Source: Adineta vaga (taxonomy: Eukaryota; Rotifera). From it: DNA of 64,000 nt. The translations under genes were made by a program, and so were the position numbers. Of this stretch, positions 46,626-56,492 are shown in pieces; the stretch's first letter is position 1; each line of letters begins with the position of its first letter. Location of the stretch: positions 18,042,001 to 18,106,000 of the forward strand of contig CP075492.1 of the NCBI GenBank assembly GCA_021613535.1, written 5' to 3'. The notes under the pieces are model-generated. The model saw only the letters and a program-made list of their open reading frames with translations, made no database searches and was not told where the DNA came from.

Positions 46626-48140
46626 TCAATTGGACTTAACATTAAACATTTGTATTCGATGATTAGAACAATCAACAACATACAAACTATTATGTCGATC
46701 AAATGACAAATTCAAGGGATTAGACAATTGATTATGTCTTTGTCCTTCTCCATTTCTACCAACAACTATATTTCCCTCTTTTGCATCTAAACACCATCGC
46801 ATCACTCGATGATTGCCTTGATCAGCCACATATACAGTTCCTAACTCATCGACAATCACTCCCCAAGGATAGTTCAGTTGTGACAAACTACTTCCTTGAC
46901 GCTGAGTACCTGCAACAACAATACCTTCCTTTGCATCTTTCATCCATTTCATTACACGATGATTCCCTTGATCAACAATATACAAAGAATGCTCTATATC
47001 AACAAATATACCACAAGGTCTGCTCAGTTGATCAACTCGATTTCCTTGTCCATTTCCACCTGCTACAACTGTTCCATTTCGATCACCAATCTTCCATCGT
47101 CGTACTTCGTGTTTATCAACATCACAAATATACAAATATCCTTCATCATCCATTGTTATTCCATAAGAACTAACATCAGAAATAATAATTTCTCCATTTT
47201 TTCCTTCTCGAAGAGGCCATCTCATTATCCTTCTGTTATCATAATCAGAGATAATCAGAGAATCACTCTCTTCATCCACAATCACATCTATTGGACCATT
47301 CAACTGATCATTTCTATTTCCTTGTCCATTTCCTCCAGCAACTACTCGACCTTTCTTTGCTCCAATCTTCCATTCTACAATACGGTGATTACCATAATCA
47401 GCGATATAAATAATGTCATTATTATCAATGCATATACTGAATGGATAATATAGTTGATGAAGTCCGTTGCCTTGTCTATTTCCTCCAACTATTGTAATAC
47501 CATTTTGTATCCATTTTGCATTAACATTGATATTTGGTATAACCCATGATTCTACAAAATAAATCATTTTCACAATCTTCAGACGTTCTTACAAAAATCT
47601 CTTTTAGATTTTCAACTTACCCATAGAAACGTCAACATTGATTCTCGCGATGAGTGGTATGGAACTTTGTTTGATTTGAATATTTGACTGTTTCGTTAGT
47701 TCTTCATTCATTCGATTTAGTTGTTTTTTCCATTGTTGAAGATCTCTTTCGATAAAATTATTTTCTTTTCGACTTATTTCAAGTTCTTCTGCTAATTCGT
47801 TTAGTTTCTTTTCGATATCAGCTAATAATTCTCTAGTTTGTTTGTATAAAAGTTGTCTTGTTTCTTCTGCTACTTGTTTGATTATATTGATTGAATCTTG
47901 TTCCCACTGATTGATTTGTCTGATGAGATGATCATTTTCATAAGGTTTATTAGAATAATCAGTGAGTGTTTGACGAAAAAGATCACGATGAACTTGAATT
48001 TCATCGAGTTGTAAACTCAATTCTTGTCGATGATCTGCCAAATGGTTAAAACAAAATGATTGTAAACATCCATTGCATCGAAATGTACTGGTTTCTTTTT
48101 CACAAGTGACACATCGTGCTTCTGCAGTTGATGTTGCCAT
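46626..48140 (-). CDS. B-box / coiled-coil / NHL-repeat protein (TRIM-NHL-like without RING)
   Basis: Two exons, 48140-47621 (520 bp) and 47551-46626 (926 bp), join in phase 1 across a 69 bp intron (ATGG|GTAAGT ... TGTAG|AATCA); 481 residues. The start has a B-box-type zinc site: Cys10, Cys13, Cys22, Cys25, Cys30, His33, His37. A long coiled coil follows (about 45-160; QQWKKQLNRMNEELTK). The second exon gives six NHL blades with repeats such as YYPFSICIDNNDIIYIADYG, then NHRIVEW, VVAGGNGQGNR. TRIM-NHL proteins bind RNA or protein through the propeller and dimerise through the coil. Lacking RING, it would not be a ligase by itself. The NHL exon matches in length and phase the NHL exon of the caspase gene at 61229. 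Confidence 0.88.
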
Positions 48141-48883
48141 TTTCAAAAATGATTTTAAGAATGTGTATGTCACCAGAAGAGAAGAAAGAAGAAAAGTAAC
48201 GATGACGGCTTATATGTTTATGGTGGCATGAAATCGAAAAAGTATGAGCTAAAATCAACAATGAAATCTTTGTATGTTGGAAAGAAACAGCAATGATTGA
48301 TGACGATAGTTTCAAATAAATCTTAGTTTGTTTATTATTTAAGATCTCTAAAATGATAGTTGTATGAAAATTTGATAATTTATTTTACGATAATTCTTCT
48401 AGTCGAGAAAAAAAAGATACGGGAAATGTCGAGAGAGAAAAGACGATAAGAAATTCATTAAACATTACTTGCTGTTTTCATGAATTATTCGCAGAGATGC
48501 AATCATTATACTATATAATAGCTACACATTCGAGACGATTCAGTTTTCCTACGAAAATTCATCCAGGTGCTTGTTTCTACAGAGGATAAACTTTTAGTAG
48601 ATACATTTACTGACCTTTTCTTTCTATTTTGTCGCTTTTTACTGTTCTTCTCTGTCATACAATTAGATAATTAATGGAATCTCGTGATCCATTGTATAAT
48701 GACTCAACTTACTTTTTCGTTCTGTAATATGAGGTGCACATTACATACGAGATGAAGACAAAGGGTTTCTCAATCTTTCTGTTGGATTCGTGCCTATTCT
48801 ACTTATCGCTGCTCATAAGCATAAAAAAGATCAAAATTGTCCAACTTCTCGAATATTTTACATGTCATCAGAAGAAGCCAGTA
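48141..48883. other. Intergenic, no feature seen
   Basis: Upstream of the B-box/NHL gene. AT-rich, with no coding pattern. Confidence 0.4.
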
Positions 48884-48940
48884 GGGGTGTGGATGGGTTA
48901 AGAGTATAGGTTGACCCACACACACCCACACCCTCAATAA
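48884..48940. repeat. Telomere-like hairpin element
   Basis: GGGGTGTGGATGGGTTAAGA, then GTATAGGTTG, then ACCCACACACACCCACACCC. The GGGTTA-GAGTATAG spacer matches that of the compound hairpin at 18301-18466. Confidence 0.7.
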
Positions 48941-49449
48941 TCTTTCTCTCGCCATGTACTCTTCAGATACTTTCTCCTCAATCACTTATTTTTGTATATA
49001 CCAACACTGCCGTGAACAAGTATAATAAACCATTTGCTATATTATCAACGAATATTCACATCTTGGAATTTTATTAATGATTTTAAGTGTTTCTTTTATA
49101 TATTTGTCTCAGCATGGAGTGTGCGATGGATGCGAGAGTCTTTATCCTCATCCATCAACACCCGCCGCGCATTCACATCCTCATTGATTAAATAATAAAA
49201 CTCTTTGATTTCATCTTTTAATATGTACAACTATTTTTCTGTTTCATATTAAAACATATTTACATAAAAACTGCACCATCAAGTCGCTCACTTCTTTTTT
49301 ATGATATTTGTTTTTCTCTTTTTTCCTTTTTTTTTTGTATACTTTTACTTTTTTTAAATAACATTTTCGTACTCTTTTCTTATAATTTGTGAAAAAATAT
49401 TTCATACTTTTGATGTAGATTTTATAATTGTTCTATACAAAAATACACA
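48941..49449. other. Intergenic upstream of the secreted FG-GAP gene
   Basis: AT-rich with poly-T runs. A degenerate hairpin at 49115-49186 is listed separately. No other feature. Confidence 0.4.
49115..49186. repeat. Telomere-like hairpin element, degenerate
   Basis: GGAGTGTGCGATGGATGCGA faces CATCCATCAACACCCGCCGC, then ATTCACATCCTC. The repeat units are mutated but the inverted layout remains. Confidence 0.45.
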
Positions 49450-50950
49450 ATGAAGTTTTTTCAGAGTTTTAGTTGGATAATACTCCTAATATTTTTAAAC
49501 GGTTTGTTGAAATCTTTTCTTTTAAAAATTCCTAATTATATAATCGATTGAATGTTTAGATCAAACCATTCAATCATCAAGTTATATGTGTAATGAAAAT
49601 AACACTACTATTGAGTTTTCTCTTTCTTTTTCTTCTCATTCCGCATGGAATAATTTATCGAATTGTTCACTTTCTCAATGCTCTAGTAATAACAACCATA
49701 GTTGTAATTTATCACCAACACCTTGTTTTACTTATCGTACAATAAATAACATCAGTTATTGTGCACCTGCAAGTCTTTGTTCATTATTAGAATCATGTAA
49801 TAATACATGTTCATCAAATACATCTGTTTGTATTATTAATTCATGTTGTCAATCCAAGTCGATTTGTTTACCATTATCATGGACAACAATGTGTCCATCA
49901 ATGATAGTGTCCTGTGAACTTTCTTTTACATCAATGACAACATTTCTTACAAATCAAGATCCATTGGGAATTGCTAGTGGTGATTTTAATCATGATAATT
50001 ACACAGATATTGTTGTTACTCATTATAGTAGTAACACAACTAGTGTACTCTTTGGTTATGGAAATGGAACTTTTATAGAACAAATAATAATTCCATTAGG
50101 ATATTATCCACAAATGGTTCTTGTATGTGATATTAATAATGATAATCAATTAGATTTTCTTGTTCCTAATCGTTATGATTATACTATACACGTATTATTA
50201 GGTTATGGAAATGGAACTTTTGCAATGCCAATCATTATACCAACTGGTGTTTTTCCAACTTCAATTGCTGTTGATGATTTTAATAACGATAATCAAATGG
50301 ATTTAGTTGTTAGTAATGGTGCAGATGGAAATATAGGTGTATACTTTGGTTATGGAAATGGAAACTTTTCATCAGCAACAACATATTCGACTGGTATTTT
50401 ACCAACTGGAATTGCTCTTGGTGATTTTAATAATGATAATCAAATAGATATTGTTGTTGCTAATTATTACAATCAGAGTATTAGTATTTTTCTTGGTTAT
50501 GGTAATGGAATTTTTACAAGTCAAAGAACATTTCCGACTGGTGGTACTTCATATTCAGTTGCTGTTGCTGATTTTAATAATGATAATCAAGATGATATTG
50601 TGGTTACAAATCGTGATAACAATACTATTAGTATCCTTTTTGGTTATGGTAATGGTTCTTTTTCAACACAAATGATATTATCTACTAATTTGTATCCACA
50701 GGCAGTTGTTATTGGAGATTTAAATGGTGATAATTATGAAGATATTATTGTTACTAATAGTAGAAGTAATAATACAAGTATCTTTCTTTCTTTTGGAAAT
50801 GGAAGTTTTTCATCACAGATTATATTTTCAACTGGTTATTGGCCAGTTTTTATTGCTATTGATGATTTCAATGGTGATGGTCGAAAAGATCTTGCTATTG
50901 CGAATAATGGTAATGAAAGAGTTAGTATTCTTTTGAACACTTGTCAATAG
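49450..50950 (+). CDS. Secreted FG-GAP (VCBS) repeat protein
   Basis: Exons 49450-49501 and 49560-50950 join in phase 1 across a 58 bp intron (AACG|GTTTGT ... TTTAG|ATCAA) and encode 480 residues. Residues 1-18 form a signal peptide (MKFFQSFSWIILLIFLNG). An Asn/Ser/Cys-rich domain follows (about 20-140) with many paired cysteines (CSLSQC, CNNTCSS, SCCQSKSICLP) and N-glycosylation sites. Seven FG-GAP repeats fill the rest, each with a D-x-N-x-D-x-x-x-D calcium loop (DFNHDNYTD, DFNNDNQMD) and FGYGNGTF. It ends VSILLNTCQ, like the other two FG-GAP proteins of the window. There is no TM, so it is probably extracellular. Repeats are highly alike, which suggests recent internal duplication or homogenisation. 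Confidence 0.87.
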
Positions 50951-51275
50951 GATAAAACAATCATTTTGTTTTTCTTTTCATAATATATTGAATGTGAGAA
51001 GTATTTTATTTTAAATAAAGCTTAAATAGTCTTTTCTAATATATTTCATCGTGAAGGTGTGAGTATAAGTGGATATGAGTATATCATAATTATTGACTCA
51101 AACCCACACCCACATTCTCATATAGTGAAAGAAAATAAAATAATGACTATTGACGTAAACAAGTTAGTATTGGATTTTAAGACATCAAATACAACACCAT
51201 TAACATGTTAATACTTATAAACATTTTGCTAAATTAGAAACACAAACAAAACAGATTAATATCTTTTCTTCAATA
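50951..51275. other. Intergenic with one hairpin
   Basis: AT-rich. Apart from the hairpin at 51053-51121 nothing is seen. Confidence 0.4.
51053..51121. repeat. Telomere-like hairpin element
   Basis: GAAGGTGTGAGTATAAGTGG, then a spacer with ATCATAATTATTGACTCAAA, then CCCACACCCACATTCTCATA. The spacer is shared with the element at 13877-13936. Confidence 0.65.
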
Positions 51276-51363
51276 TCATACATCCCATGTTTCCATTGCC
51301 GAACCTCGTCCAGCACCACCACGAAGACGTTCGGTTGAATAATTATCACGAGGTTTTATTCTT
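51276..51363 (-). other. Orphan 3' exon, Arg/Gly-rich end
   Basis: After an acceptor-like TATGAATCAG the minus strand reads RIKPRDNYSTERLRGG, then AGRGSAMETWDV and TGA. It has clear coding character with an RGG-like end, as in RNA-binding proteins. No upstream exon could be linked before the APH-type gene at 51619, so it looks like a detached gene end. The family is not recognised. Confidence 0.35.
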
Positions 51364-51618
51364 CTGATTCATAGAAAGAATTAATATTATATTATTAAGC
51401 TCGTGTGTATATGTCTTACTACATATATACATATATTTGAGTAAGATTAACTACCGATTTAGAAGCGTATTTCGAGCTTTTCAGAGAGAACAAAAATCAA
51501 TAATGATGACAAAATAAATTCTTTTTTATATTTTCTAAAATATGCAAAATAACACACATTTATCTTAAATAGTCATATAAAATTGTTTAATTTTGTCCAA
51601 ACTGCATTAGTTTGTCCA

Positions 51619-52980
51619 TCAACCAAGAACTTGTTTCAAGGAAACAATTGCTGCTTTGATATCTTCCGAGTGTTTATTGTTGCATGCTTGTACTAACTCA
51701 CCGAGTAAAAATCGCACTGCAAAGAATTTCAGCTTATTTTCACTTAAATCAACACCATTACAAACATGATATTCTTGCCAGAAAGTATTATAAAGTAAAT
51801 TTATATTATCTTCATGAATACCGGATTTTCGACACAGTGTAACAAATCGTTCTCCGAAACTAGCTATGTCTCTTTCTGGTGTACCAATGGGTTTACCCTT
51901 AGAATCCATAGAAGAATGTAATGACTGCGTATCTATGAAGGTAACACCTGCTGTTGAATCCCAAAACAAGTTGCCAGGATGTGCATCTCCATGAACAATT
52001 GCTGCATAACTATGTTCATTTTGACATTCTGCTATCAATTGCTCTAGTTGTAACTGAACTTTGTTGATATTTAATTGGACAATATCTTGATGATGTGTGT
52101 ATTCTTTGTCTAACACCAATGTTAGATGTCGTGTTCTATTAATCGAAGAGATCAAGTAACTTTTTAAAGCTGAATCACGGGAATCACAAGGTTGTCTATG
52201 TAATTGTGCAAAAGCACGTGCTGTCTCAGTCACTGCCTTCAGTAATTGACTGAACACATTATCTCTTTCGTTAATTGTCATCATTTCTCTCATTGAATCA
52301 ATCAGATCAGCGATTGATTGTCCTCGCGCTATTTCCGAGACTAAAACACCGACATAATTAGTATTAACTTTGATTTTAGCTGCAGCTAATGGAGCAGGAA
52401 TTTTAAAATGAGTGAACTCTGGCTCACGAAGTCGAGACAAAGATGAAAGTTCTCGAACGAGCTCTTCATTTTTGGGAAATATCTTACAAACTGCAACTAT
52501 TGTATCAGATATATCATGGACGAAGTAGATTGTTGCCTCTGATCGACCTCTTGCTCCACCACCTGCATTTTTTACTAATTTGATCTGTATTCCACCGCAA
52601 GCAACTTTTGTGAACTCGACTAGAGCTTCTTCAGTATTAGCAATTTCTTCGAGTTTGTCTAAAAGTAATTTATTTCCGAATGGATCTACTGATCCATCTG
52701 CTGTTCTACATTTGATTGCCATACTAAATAAGTCATCGGACCAACCTAAAATGAAAATTCTTTAATAATTACACAAAACATCTATATAATTACCAATATT
52801 TGATTCATATGTTATCTCGCAATTGTTTGAGAAGAGTTCCACTCTATTGCTAGTCGTTGTTTGTACCACAGATATTGTTTCCGATAATCTCAATGACGAT
52901 ATTGTGTTAGAAGTGGTACGAAGTTTATAACTGTCACTTGTCAATTGAGCATCAAGCAAACAATTATTTTCTGTATTCAT
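51619..52980 (-). CDS. Aminoglycoside phosphotransferase (APH)-family kinase-like protein
   Basis: Exons 52980-52794 and 52745-51619 join in phase 1 across a 48 bp intron (ATTG|GTAATT ... TTTAG|GTTGG); 437 residues. The APH/choline-kinase catalytic loop is present as HGDAHPGNLFWD (His314, Asp316, Asn321), followed by VTFIDTQ with Asp334 as the metal ligand. Upstream, VAVCKIFPKNEEL supplies the likely ATP-binding lysine and EL the paired glutamate. The N-terminal 70 residues are polar and unlike the rest. The family phosphorylates small molecules (choline, fructosamine, antibiotics); no feature picks the substrate. The protein is Ala/Gly-richer than its neighbours and reads like a bacterial-type member that has gained a short intron, so horizontal origin is possible but unproven. 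Confidence 0.8.
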
Positions 52981-53383
52981 CCGGATGGTTAATTACAGTA
53001 AAATAGTATAAATTAAAATTAAAATTAAAATTAAAATTAAAATTAAATTAAATTATGATAAGTATTTCAGTTTTAAAGATTGATTATAATGGAAGGTGAG
53101 CGAAGAAATCATGCGATAAAGCAAGACTTTAAATACGATTTTTTTTGCATCTTCAACAATTTCAAAAACAGGGAAAAATCTCACTTTATGTGATTGTTTG
53201 ACATTGTTTGTATAGTGACTACACGTCTGCTTGGTTTACATTAGCATTTTTGACGCATTTTGACTTCTTTCAGATCAATAATCATCTACACTTTCGTGGA
53301 GAGAACGAGAAAAAAACACGACAAGTAATCGTTAAAGCAGTTGGATTAAACCCATCGATAATACCATAGAAATATATACTTAG
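52981..53383. other. Intergenic with an AATTAA tract
   Basis: Upstream of the kinase gene. Apart from the hexamer tract at 53011-53056 nothing is seen. Confidence 0.4.
53011..53056. repeat. Tandem AATTAA/AAATTA hexamer tract
   Basis: About seven copies of a hexamer (AAAATT) that degrade to AAATT at the right end. A simple repeat about 30 bp upstream of the kinase start codon. Confidence 0.8.
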
Positions 53384-53408
53384 ATCTTGAGGGTATGGAT
53401 GGATGCGG
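53384..53408. repeat. Half of a telomere-like hairpin element
   Basis: ATCTTGAGGGTATGGATGG with the standard family end. No matching right arm follows within 100 bp. Confidence 0.45.
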
Positions 53409-54110
53409 TTTAGCAATCGAACGAATAAGATTATTTTATATATTGAACTAAAGAAAAAAAGTTTAACTGTTATGTGTTGTGCATATAATGATTTATTTGT
53501 AACTGATAAGACAAGAAGAGGGTGGGTGTTGGTGTAGATGAAGAGAAATGTATTAGCCACACCCTCACCCAAAAAGAATAAAACAGAAGATAAATACTAT
53601 TATTTATATTATCAATTACTTTTTATATCTCCAGGTGAATCACAAGTGTACGTGTTAACGCTGTTGTGTAGAATAGATAAACGCGAAATTCACCGTAGTT
53701 ACTTTCGCCAATGATAAAGTCAGACTTTTGTCAATTTCGAAATTTCAACTATTTGAAAGCGTTAATACATAATAAAACCAATTTTGGATATTGGTGAAAG
53801 TCTCAATGTATAAAATGATTTTGATAATATCATTAAATTGTGAAATCGCCTCGCACTCTATTCATTATGAATTAAAAGAAATCTTTTTGTTCAATCAACA
53901 AAAATTTAGTATATTAAAAATAGATATGAAGTCAAAGTATCATTGAAAGATCAAAGAAATCTAACTAGATAGAAATAAATGTTTAAGAATGTATTTATGA
54001 AGTATTTGATTGATGATCATGAGCTGGTTCATATCAATGCTACCTATAAGCGAAAAGTATATATTAACTAAAATTGTATGATAAAAATAACAATTGCTTA
54101 ACTTACCGAT
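53409..54110. other. Intergenic with one hairpin
   Basis: AT-rich, downstream of the neuropeptide-like gene. Apart from the hairpin at 53517-53573 nothing is seen. Confidence 0.4.
53517..53573. repeat. Telomere-like hairpin element
   Basis: AGAGGGTGGGTGTTGGTGT faces GCCACACCCTCACCC across about 20 bp. Confidence 0.6.
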
Positions 54111-54323
54111 CTATTTTCTACCAGGATATGGACCTCCATGTCTCCAATCTTCGCGTTTTTCGGCTTCGAGTTTTCGCTGGCGAAGAAAGTTGAGAACATC
54201 TCGTCGTTTGGCTTCGAAACTATCATCGCTCATGCTCAAGTCATCAGCATATCGATTGGCCATCGTAAAACTGGCCATGAATAATAAGAGTGCGAAAATT
54301 GCAATAACGATTTTAACTTGCAT
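54111..54323 (-). CDS. Candidate amidated neuropeptide precursor, 70 residues
   Basis: The start at 54323 (MQVKIVIAIFALLLFMASF) gives an excellent signal peptide; the in-frame ATG at 54341 would add six polar residues and is less likely. The mature part is acidic, then has a basic AKRR site, an RQRK site and a KR site. It ends EDWRHGGPYPGRK and stop. GRK at the very end is the classic signal for removal of basic residues and C-terminal amidation, so cleavage at KR would release EDWRHGGPYP-amide (inference). There are no cysteines, which argues against a disulfide-rich antimicrobial peptide. A TATA box sits 68 bp upstream. I do not recognise a named family. Confidence 0.68.
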   Translation of the reverse strand: MQVKIVIAIFALLLFMASFTMANRYADDLSMSDDSFEAKRRDVLNFLRQRKLEAEKREDWRHGGPYPGRK

Positions 54324-54390
54324 GATTTGATATGTATACACGAGTTTTGTATTAAAGACTACAAATGATATTCTCTAAACTGTGCCTTCG

Positions 54391-54398
54391 TATTTATA
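54391..54398 (-). promoter_or_regulatory. TATA box of the peptide gene
   Basis: TATAAATA on the minus strand, 68 bp upstream of the ATG at 54323, suggesting a transcript start near 54365. Confidence 0.6.
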
Positions 54399-55399
54399 CT
54401 TTTTTCATATGAGAAGAGAAAAAGTACTTATAACAAGAATATTTGCGTTGTTCGAAATCACTGAGGTATGTTAAATCCAATCATCCATGCGTTTCAACGT
54501 AATAGAACAAAAATATGATATGGTGTAGTTTCAGCGAAAAAAACAGCGAAAGTTAAATAAATGCGAAAAGAGTGCGAAAGGCAAAACGTGAAAAACTCAA
54601 TTTTTACTTAGTAAATTGTTAGAAATTGTGGATGTGTATCAATATGAATGAGAGTATGGATAAAATTGAAAATGTATAAAAAAATCTTGAGGGTATAGCT
54701 GAGCGTGTGAATCTTTCTTGATACATTACTTTTTATTCAATATTTTGATGGAAATAAATTTGTTCGCTGAAACAACTCCATATTCAAAAATATTAATAAA
54801 AAATTTCTATCAATTTGCGACTGCGTTTACAAACAATGCCTTTTCCATTAGGATAATTTCATAACGGAGTAATTAGAGGGGAATGGGTGCGAATATTATT
54901 TTTAGATTTCACACAATCACACTTAATATTATTATTTTATACAGTCCAGTAGTCACGTACATTCTTATAAACATAAAATATCACAGTATTCGCTCGCGCT
55001 CGTCTTTTTTATTATTTTGAAAAGTCAGATATTCAACACTCTCGATGTAATAAGTAAAGCTATTAAAAACATTGTGTGATACCGACTCTACCTACTCTAT
55101 TCAAGAATATTATATTCTTATTACTACTCGTCGTTTTTGTTTTGATCAATATCGATATAATACACGTATATTTAACAGAACGAAAGAAAAAAGTTTAACA
55201 ATTATGAACATGACAAAAACTAACGGAAAAACGAACGAAAAAAGGAAAAGAAAAACTGCATATATATGTTCATGTAGAAAGAACGAGAAAAAGAATAACG
55301 AAAAAAAGAAATACGCGTACATATTTCAAATGATGAGAGGAAAGGAGAAAAACATGTTTCATAACTTCTGAGAATTCGCCGTCGCTGATTGGTTCTAAT
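54399..55399. other. Intergenic, no gene seen
   Basis: AT-rich and purine-rich. The ORF at 55072-55371 is low-complexity Lys/Asn and not called. One partial hairpin at 54689-54716. Confidence 0.4.
54689..54716. repeat. Partial telomere-like element
   Basis: AATCTTGAGGGTATAGCTGA, then GCGTGTG. Only the left end is recognisable. Confidence 0.35.
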
Positions 55400-56123
55400 C
55401 CATCATAAAATGATGTTTTTCCTTCTGGTGATAATGTTTGATAGCCATGTGATTCATTTGAATCATGAATTCGAGATTCGTCTTGTGGTGGTTCGAATCC
55501 GATTCATGATTCGGGTTGATATATTGATTCCTCTTGAACATCTAGTTCGTGTTCTATCGTCGCTGGTGTTGGTGATGTTAATAAATTAATTAATTTCATG
55601 TCACGTGCAATTTTTGTGACAGCAAAAACATCATTAATTGCATATTCGGTACATATGATTCTAAATAAAAATCAAGACCACATGACCATTCAGCTAAAGT
55701 TGCTGTCTCATCTAAATATTTCTTTGTATTGAGATTCGATTACAGCTTGTAAATCACATTATTCGAACAATAAAATAATCGAACATAAATATTGAATTTT
55801 CTTTAATAATGGCGACAGATTGATGGTAATTAATTCACTTCTATGATGATAATAATTGCTGGAGCATTTTATCGAATAAATTCTACTTGAATTGTAGCTG
55901 GAATGTGTTTGACTGGATTTCCTTCAGTATTCATCGAAAAGTTATATGCATATTTTGCTTCATCGATTAATTTGTCCACTGTAACTATGTCGTTTTGTGG
56001 CTGGATGAAATAACAGGAATATTCCGGTTGTGAAACTGGTGTTAATTTTCCCTTGTTCACATAATTTTCGTAATTCACGTTCTTTTCCGCTTTCTTTGGT
56101 TTCCATCGTTGAAGTCGATTCAA
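55400..56123 (-). pseudogene. 3'-5' exonuclease-like (RNase H fold) gene, decayed
   Basis: 56123-55869 reads LTPVSQPEYSCYFIQPQND, then DKLIDEAKYAYNFSMNTEG and IPATIQVEFI. The NTEG position corresponds to the catalytic DTE of DEDD exonucleases, with the first Asp changed to Asn. Further left, in shifting frames, come EVNYLPSI, SCGLDFYLESYVP and YVPNMQLMMFLLSQ / INDVFAVTKIARDMKLI, which fits the Exo III block (YAxxDVxxxxxI). An acidic tail follows (IEHELDVQEESIYQPES). Several stops and frame changes separate the pieces. The family assignment rests on these motifs only. Confidence 0.5.
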
Positions 56124-56492
56124 TAATCGTTGATATGGTGCTGTATATCGGTCGTTGTAATATTTTCTTGATTATGCCGAATATAAATAAAACAAATTTA
56201 AAGAAAAACACGAAGAATAAGAGAAGAAAAAAAAGAAGAGTGAGGGTGTGGGTTGGATAAGAATAAGATTTAAACCCATAGCCTCGATTTCAGACTTAGG
56301 TCTAAAACAAGATCAATCCAAAGTTTTTTTGGTCCATTAATTACAATTTATTCATTGACGCCAATTATTTACATTTCATTTCAACAAAAAACATCCTCTA
56401 TTAACAATATACGAATATCTGTTAAATTTTATTTATGTTCATTATATTTTATTATTTCAAACGAATGCAAATAAAATATGCCGCATGAAGTT
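56124..56492. other. Intergenic with one hairpin remnant
   Basis: AT-rich. It contains the partial hairpin at 56238-56285. The poly(A) region of the ART/TPR gene probably lies in 56340-56490. Confidence 0.35.
56238..56285. repeat. Telomere-like element, reduced
   Basis: AGTGAGGGTGTGGGTTGG faces AAACCCATAGCC. The right arm is almost lost. Confidence 0.4.

Noticed and set aside
46781-47453. Plus-strand ORFs opposite the NHL exon
   Set aside because: Antisense shadows of the repetitive NHL coding sequence.
53011-53056. AATTAA tract as a telomeric or centromeric repeat
   Set aside because: Only about seven units, no dispersal seen elsewhere in the window; a simple repeat is enough.
55072-55371. 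99-codon Lys/Asn-rich ORF as a gene
   Set aside because: Low-complexity purine-rich DNA with no family signature.
55490-55510. GGTTCGAATCC, a tRNA B-box-like sequence
   Set aside because: No A box or cloverleaf stems lie at the right distance, and the sequence falls in the exonuclease-like relic's acidic tail.
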